NCBI GenBank assembly: GCA_036403035.1
Contig: DASWRT010000157.1
Coordinates: forward strand, 1-18,245
Reading direction: 5' to 3'
Source of the DNA: DASWRT01 sp036403035
GTDB taxonomy: Bacteria > Pseudomonadota > Alphaproteobacteria > ATCC43930 > CGMCC-115725
DNA length: 18,245 bases
Shown piece by piece: positions 14,106-18,245 of the stretch (position 1 is the first letter of the stretch; each line of letters starts with the position of its first letter). The notes beneath the pieces were generated by a model. The model had not been told where the DNA came from. It was given only the letters and a program-made list of their open reading frames with translations, and searched no databases. The position numbers and the translations under genes are program-made.

Positions 14106-16064
14106 ATGAACCCGTCGATCAAACCTTACGGCTCCTGGCTCTCGCCGATCACGTCGGACCTGATCGTCGCCGAATCGATCGGGTTGGGCGACGTCATGCT
14201 CGACGGCGACGATGTGTACTGGATCGAAGGGCGGCCGCGCGAGGCCGGCCGCAACGTCATCGTCCGCTGCTCCGGCGGCGGGCGGGAGGACGTCAACCCG
14301 CCGCCGTTCAATGCCCGCACGCGGGTGCACGAATATGGCGGCGGGGCGGCGGCGGTCGATCGCGGCGCCGTCTATTATTCCGGCTTCGCGGATCAGCGGC
14401 TCTACCGCCAGGATCGCGGCGCGGCCGCGCCGGTGCCGATCACCCCGCCGCCCCCGCCCGACCCGTCCCGCCCCGGCTTGGGCTTCCGTTACGCCGACGG
14501 GCTGATCGACCGGGCGCGCAACCGCTGGATCGGCGTGCGCGAGGAGCATGCGGCAGGCGGCGACCCGCATCAGCCGGTCAACACGCTCGTCGATATCGAC
14601 CTCGCGACCGGCGGCACCGGGCGCGTGCTGGCGCAGGGCAACGATTTCTATTCCTCGCCGCGCCTGTCGCCCGATGGCGGCCGGCTCGCGTGGCTGACTT
14701 GGAACCACCCCGACATGCCCTGGGTCGGGACCGAGCTGTGGGTCGCCGGCTGCGGTCCCGACGGCAGCCTGACCGGCGCCCGGCGCGTGGCCGGCGGCAG
14801 GACCGAATCGGTCTTCCAGCCGGAATGGTCGCCCGACGGAAGGCTCCATTTCATCTCCGACCGGAGCGGCTGGTGGAACCTCTATCGGCTGGAGGAGGAC
14901 GCCGGCAACGCCGTCGTCGTCAGGCCGCTCTGCCCGATGGCGGCGGAGTTCGGCCAGCCGCAATGGAACTTCGGCATGTCGACCTATGCGTTCGCGGACG
15001 CGGACCGGCTGGTGTGCAGCTACTCGCAGAACGGGACGGAGCGTCTGGCGCTGCTCGACATGCGTTCGCTGGCGTTGACGCCGTTCGATCTCCCCTACAC
15101 CGACTTCTCCTCCGTGAGGGCGTCGGGCGACCGCGTCGCCTTCCGGGCCGGCTCTCCCGCCGACCCGGCTTGCATCGTCCTGCTCCATCTCGGCACCGGG
15201 GAGACCGAGGTGCTGCAAAGCGCGATGCCGGCGGCGTCGAAGCCGGAGCTTCGCCGCTGTTTCTCCGTCGCGCGGCACGTCGAGTTCCCGACCGAGGACG
15301 GCAAGACCGCGCACGGATTCTACTATCCGCCCTCCAATCCCGATTACGCCGCGCCGGAAGGCGAGAAGCCGCCGCTGGTCGTGAAGTGCCACGGCGGGCC
15401 GACCTCGTCGGCCTCCGGCGCGCTCGACCTGCGCATCCAGTACTGGACGAGCCGCGGCATCGCCGTGCTCGACGTCGATTACGGCGGCAGCACCGGCTAC
15501 GGCCGCGAGTACCGCGACCGCCTCCATCTGCGCTGGGGCATCGTCGATGTCGACGATTGCGTCAACGGCGCGAAGTACCTGGTCGGGCAGGGGCTGGCGG
15601 ACGGCGCGCGTGCCGTCATCACCGGCGGCAGCGCCGGCGGCTACACGACGCTCGCCGCCTTGACCTTCCGCGATTTCTTCAAGGGAGGGGCGAGCTATTA
15701 CGGCGTCAGCGACGCGTCAGCGCTCGCCCGCGACACGCACAAGTTCGAATCGCGCTATCTCGACTGGCTGATCGGCCCCTATCCCGCCCAGGAGGAGGTC
15801 TATCGCGAGCGCTCACCGGCCGATCACGCCGACCGGCTCGACCGGCCGGTGATCTTCTTCCAGGGCGACGAGGACGAGATCGTCCCGCCGAACCAGACCG
15901 AGCTGATGGTCGATGCGCTGCGCCGCAAGGGAATCCCTGTCGGATACCTGCTGTTCACCGGCGAGCAGCATGGCTTCCGCCGGGGGGAGAACATCAAGCG
16001 CGCCCTGGATGCGGAGCTGTATTTCTACGCCGCGCTGATCTTCACGACGGGGCTGACGTTCTGA
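14106..16064 (+). CDS. S9 family (prolyl oligopeptidase-type) serine peptidase
   Basis: A 652-residue protein. The N-terminal half carries beta-propeller-like repeats (SSPRLSPDGGRLAWLTW, FQPEWSPDGRLHFISDRSG), and the C-terminal half an alpha/beta-hydrolase domain from about residue 410. Catalytic residues are visible: Ser509 in GGSAGGY, Asp590 in GDEDEIVPP and His622 in GEQHGF. HGGP (429-432) helps form the oxyanion site. Such enzymes cleave short peptides, often releasing N-acylated or dipeptidyl residues. No signal peptide is seen at this start, so a cytoplasmic location is expected. The ATG at 14106 is preferred, with GGAGGA ten bases upstream. The frame is open back to an ATG at 13962, but the added 48 residues are Arg/Pro-rich and unlike the family. 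It precedes a small exported protein with no clear link. Confidence 0.92.
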   Translation: MNPSIKPYGSWLSPITSDLIVAESIGLGDVMLDGDDVYWIEGRPREAGRNVIVRCSGGGREDVNPPPFNARTRVHEYGGGAAAVDRGAVYYSGFADQRLYRQDRGAAAPVPITPPPPPDPSRPGLGFRYADGLIDRARNRWIGVREEHAAGGDPHQPVNTLVDIDLATGGTGRVLAQGNDFYSSPRLSPDGGRLAWLTWNHPDMPWVGTELWVAGCGPDGSLTGARRVAGGRTESVFQPEWSPDGRLHFISDRSGWWNLYRLEEDAGNAVVVRPLCPMAAEFGQPQWNFGMSTYAFADADRLVCSYSQNGTERLALLDMRSLALTPFDLPYTDFSSVRASGDRVAFRAGSPADPACIVLLHLGTGETEVLQSAMPAASKPELRRCFSVARHVEFPTEDGKTAHGFYYPPSNPDYAAPEGEKPPLVVKCHGGPTSSASGALDLRIQYWTSRGIAVLDVDYGGSTGYGREYRDRLHLRWGIVDVDDCVNGAKYLVGQGLADGARAVITGGSAGGYTTLAALTFRDFFKGGASYYGVSDASALARDTHKFESRYLDWLIGPYPAQEEVYRERSPADHADRLDRPVIFFQGDEDEIVPPNQTELMVDALRRKGIPVGYLLFTGEQHGFRRGENIKRALDAELYFYAALIFTTGLTF

Positions 16065-16148
16065 AGCGGCGGGCGGCGGCGCGCGTCCGTCCGGAACCCG
16101 CCGGCTCCCGCGGCCGTAGAACAGGGAGCAAATCCGGATGCCGCCGCC

Positions 16149-16697
16149 ATGCCGACCGCCCGCCATATATTCCTGCCCGCCGCCGTTGCCGCCCTGGCGA
16201 TCCTCTCCGCCTGGCAGCCGCCGTTCGCTCGCGCCGCCGATCCGTTGCCGCACGATTCCGGCCAGAGCACCGTCCAGTTCGCCTTCGCCGACGACGCGCC
16301 GACGGGCACGATGCGCGTCCGCACCGGACGGGGCGACAGCGAGGCGTGGGAGCAGCCGGCCTTTCCCGGCGCCCACCTCACCTTCACGCTGCCGCCCGGC
16401 CGCTATGCCGTCGAGGTGCCGGGCGATCCGGTGCTGCATTTCGTCGAAGCGCCTCCCGGCGGCACCGCGGTCGTCACCGTCCGGCGCGGCCGGGCGGGCG
16501 GGTATGACGTCGCCGACGAGCGGCAAGTCCCGTCCGGCGCCCTGCCCAAGGCCGATCTCGGTTCCGCTCCGCTCTACGAACTCGGCCCGTCCGTGAGCTT
16601 CGCCATCACCCCCGGACCGGGTTCCGGCGGCGATCTCGGCAGCGCCCTGTCGGGCGGCAGCACGCCCCCTCCGCGGTCTCCCGCGCCGCGGCGCTGA
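16149..16697 (+). CDS. Small exported protein of unknown function
   Basis: A 182-residue protein not recognised as a known family. The first 29 residues form a Sec signal peptide: a short basic start (MPTARH), a hydrophobic core (IFLPAAVAALAIL) and a probable cleavage after FARA before ADPLP. The mature part has short beta-rich segments (STVQFAFADD, LTFTLPPGRYAVEVPGD), which recall small beta-sandwich domains with a PPGRY turn. The C-terminus is Gly/Ser/Pro-rich and probably disordered. No cysteine occurs in the mature protein. The ribosome site is weak. Coding is supported by the signal peptide and frame-wide GC3 bias. It lies 84 bp after the S9 peptidase on the same strand and is convergent with the MFS gene 33 bp away. 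Confidence 0.7.
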   Translation: MPTARHIFLPAAVAALAILSAWQPPFARAADPLPHDSGQSTVQFAFADDAPTGTMRVRTGRGDSEAWEQPAFPGAHLTFTLPPGRYAVEVPGDPVLHFVEAPPGGTAVVTVRRGRAGGYDVADERQVPSGALPKADLGSAPLYELGPSVSFAITPGPGSGGDLGSALSGGSTPPPRSPAPRR

Positions 16698-16730
16698 GTC
16701 CGTCCGCCGGTTCCCCGGTCGCGGTCCCCT

Positions 16731-17948
16731 TCATCGGCGCGGCATCCAGAAGAAGGCGCATGTCGTCGCCGTGAGCATGAGGGCCGTCGCGATCAGGCCC
16801 CCGGGATACCCGAAGGCCAGCCCGTCGACGACGAGGCCGGTGAAGATCGGCCCGGTGATGACGCCGAGGTCCGTCATCACCCGTATCAGCCCCATCACCG
16901 CGCCAAGCCGCCCCGCCGGGGCGGCGTCCGCCGCGATCGCCGAGACTGCCGGCGCCGCCAGCCCGCTCGCCGCACCCAGCAGCAGCGCCGTCGACCAGAG
17001 AAGCGCCGCGGTGTGCGCCGTCGCGAGCAGCAGCAGCAGCGCCGCCGTCGTCAAATTGGCCGCGATGATGACGGCGCGGCGGCCGAACCGTGTCGCCGCG
17101 GCGCTGGTGAGCGGCAGGGTGGCAAGGTTGGTGACCGCGCTCGCCGTCAGCATCAGCCCGATATTGGCAAGGCTGAGCCCCAGGCTCGACCGCGCCACCA
17201 AGGGCAGCAGGACCCAGTTGGCGGCGACCCGCGCGTAGTAGACCCCGTAGGTGATGAACGACAGGCCGGTTATTTCGGCATTCAGCAGCCGCAGCGGAAC
17301 GGCCGTGCCGGCCGCCGCCGATCGGCTGCCGGCGGCAGCGGCCGCCGCCGTCTTGCGCGGCATGGCGAGGCGGTACAGCGGGATCGCGGCGAGCAGCGCC
17401 GTCGCGCCTTGCAGCAGGAACGGCGTGCCGAAGCCCCATGTGGCGGCTGCCAGCCCGCCGATGCCGGGGCCGACCGAGACGCCGATCAGCGACGCGCCCT
17501 GGAAGGCGGCCATGTCGCGCATCCGGCTCTCCGGCGTGCCGAGATCCGCGATCGCCGCGAGTGCGGTCGTGATGAAGGCCGAGCAGCCGACGCCCTGGAC
17601 CAGCAGGCAGGCCATCAGCATCGGGATGCTCGCGGCGCCGACCGCGCCGAACGAGCCCAGCGCGAGGAGCAGCAGCCCCACCAGCAGCGTCGGCCGACGC
17701 CCCCAACGCTCGGAAATGAGGCCCGCCGGCACGTTGACGACGAGTCGGGCGCCGCCGAAGCAGGCGATGACGAATCCGGCGACGCTCGTTCCCGCGCCGA
17801 GGCTTTGCAGGTAGAGGGCGAGCACGGACCAGACCATGCCGATGCCCGCGGTCAGGCACAGGACGCCCGCAAGCAGCGGCGCAAGCGGGCTCCTGCCCAC
17901 GTCGAGCAGCGCCACCGTCCGCGCCCGCAACCGTTCCGCCGCCGCCAT
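16731..17948 (-). CDS. Major facilitator superfamily transporter
   Basis: A 405-residue protein with about 12 predicted membrane helices. The MFS loop 2-3 signature is visible as GARLVVNVPAGLISERWGRR, and a second ATRFGRR occurs after helix 8. GVSVGPGIGGLAAATWGF near helix 5 resembles the motif typical of proton-driven drug/metabolite exporters. Substrate is unknown. The ATG at 17948 is chosen because AAGGAG lies five bases upstream. ATGs at 17966 and 17972 are in frame but lack a site, and the open frame extends another 68 codons beyond them with non-membrane, Arg-rich sequence. The gene is divergent from a lipoprotein gene across a 217-bp region that holds a small palindrome near a -35-like element, so local repressor control is possible. 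Confidence 0.93.
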   Translation of the reverse strand: MAAAERLRARTVALLDVGRSPLAPLLAGVLCLTAGIGMVWSVLALYLQSLGAGTSVAGFVIACFGGARLVVNVPAGLISERWGRRPTLLVGLLLLALGSFGAVGAASIPMLMACLLVQGVGCSAFITTALAAIADLGTPESRMRDMAAFQGASLIGVSVGPGIGGLAAATWGFGTPFLLQGATALLAAIPLYRLAMPRKTAAAAAAGSRSAAAGTAVPLRLLNAEITGLSFITYGVYYARVAANWVLLPLVARSSLGLSLANIGLMLTASAVTNLATLPLTSAAATRFGRRAVIIAANLTTAALLLLLATAHTAALLWSTALLLGAASGLAAPAVSAIAADAAPAGRLGAVMGLIRVMTDLGVITGPIFTGLVVDGLAFGYPGGLIATALMLTATTCAFFWMPRR

Positions 17949-17953
17949 CGCCT

Positions 17954-17959
17954 CTCCTT
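17954..17959 (-). promoter_or_regulatory. Ribosome binding site fixing the MFS transporter start
   Basis: AAGGAG on the minus strand ends five bases before the ATG at 17948. It lies within the coding sequence of the alternative longer starts, so it supports the shorter protein. Confidence 0.7.
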
Positions 17960-18006
17960 CCGTCATGTCCATGCCGTCCGCGCCGGCGGGCGCGATCGTT
18001 CCCGAC

Positions 18007-18035
18007 CGGTACCTGTCAGGTGCTCCGAGCGTCAA
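18007..18035 (-). promoter_or_regulatory. Possible MFS promoter with overlapping operator-like palindrome
   Basis: On the minus strand TTGACG (18035-18030) is followed after 17-18 bp by TACCGG/GTACCG (about 18012-18007). A perfect ACCTG-T-CAGGT palindrome (18011-18021) overlaps the end of the spacer and the -10 position, where a TetR-like repressor would bind. The -10 box is weak and no regulator gene lies in view. Confidence 0.35.
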
Positions 18036-18165
18036 CCCGCTTGCGGTACGAACTTTCCGCTCAACCGCAGCAATCCGCGTGCCGCCGGCGTTTGTCTCGC
18101 GGGGCGAGCGGGTCGACCGGCTCGCTCCCCGCTCCCGGCATGCACAGCGAAAGAGGCGTTCACAG

Positions 18166-18245
18166 ATGAGACGCATGCAAGCGGTTCTTGCACCGATCCT
18201 GGTGCTGCCGCTACTGCTGGCGGCGGGCTGCGCGCTGTTCGGCCC
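18166..18245 (+). CDS. Lipoprotein, N-terminal fragment (runs off right edge)
   Basis: The last 80 bases encode 26 codons in an open frame. MRRMQ is followed by the hydrophobic stretch AVLAPILVLPLLL and the lipobox LAAGC with Cys22, the sequence recognised by prolipoprotein signal peptidase. AGAGG lies nine bases upstream of the ATG. The mature protein would be lipid-anchored, probably to the outer membrane, but its function lies beyond the window. Confidence 0.75.
   Translation, partial: MRRMQAVLAPILVLPLLLAAGCALFG

Noticed and set aside
14690..16507. 605-codon plus-strand frame
   Set aside because: An out-of-frame shadow of the S9 peptidase and the small exported protein, dominated by arginine.

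Overview
The window is chromosomal DNA from a GC-rich alphaproteobacterium. The best fit is a Rhodospirillales-like lineage, judged from gene content and from the hemC-hemD-mic60-hemY block, not from any search. Codon use is strongly GC-biased throughout, except for a visibly AT-rich stretch near 11200-11430. No tRNA, rRNA, CRISPR array, transposase or integrase was recognised.

Region 1 (1-6364, minus strand) holds housekeeping genes. The 5' part of glnD (PII uridylyltransferase, running off the left edge) lies downstream of a tight heme-biosynthesis operon read hemC -> hemD -> mic60-like (COG4223/mitofilin) -> hemY-like. The four genes sit 1 to 68 bp apart. A hairpin after hemY and a plausible promoter for glnD separate the operon from glnD. 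Divergent from hemC is tsaD (tRNA t6A synthesis), followed closely by a LysE/RhtB-type exporter and a terminator-like hairpin.

Region 2 (about 8400-11770) looks like an accessory insertion between tsaD and gpsA, two genes that are often neighbours in Alphaproteobacteria. It carries a PhyH/EctD-type Fe(II)/2-oxoglutarate dioxygenase (+), with a strong Shine-Dalgarno sequence buried in a small hairpin. Convergent to it is a cobalamin-binding-type radical SAM enzyme (-). A perfect 26-bp palindrome lies between the two genes. Upstream of the radical SAM gene is a 595-bp stretch with an AT-rich core and no convincing gene. Two oxidative tailoring-type enzymes plus a nearby exporter could be a small uncharacterised modification locus, but substrate and product are unknown.

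Region 3 (11774-18245) resumes the core genes: gpsA, then a 3' UTR or possible small RNA ending in a textbook intrinsic terminator, then a short PhoH-family ATPase. A 105-bp element of nested inverted repeats (cloverleaf-like) follows. Next come an S9 prolyl-oligopeptidase-family hydrolase, a small exported protein of unknown function and, convergent to it, an MFS transporter. The MFS gene is divergent from the first codons of a lipoprotein gene that runs off the right edge.

The most interesting features are the Mic60-heme operon with its glutamine-rich heptad repeats, the PhyH/radical-SAM insertion with its regulatory-looking hairpins, and the cloverleaf-like repeat after phoH.
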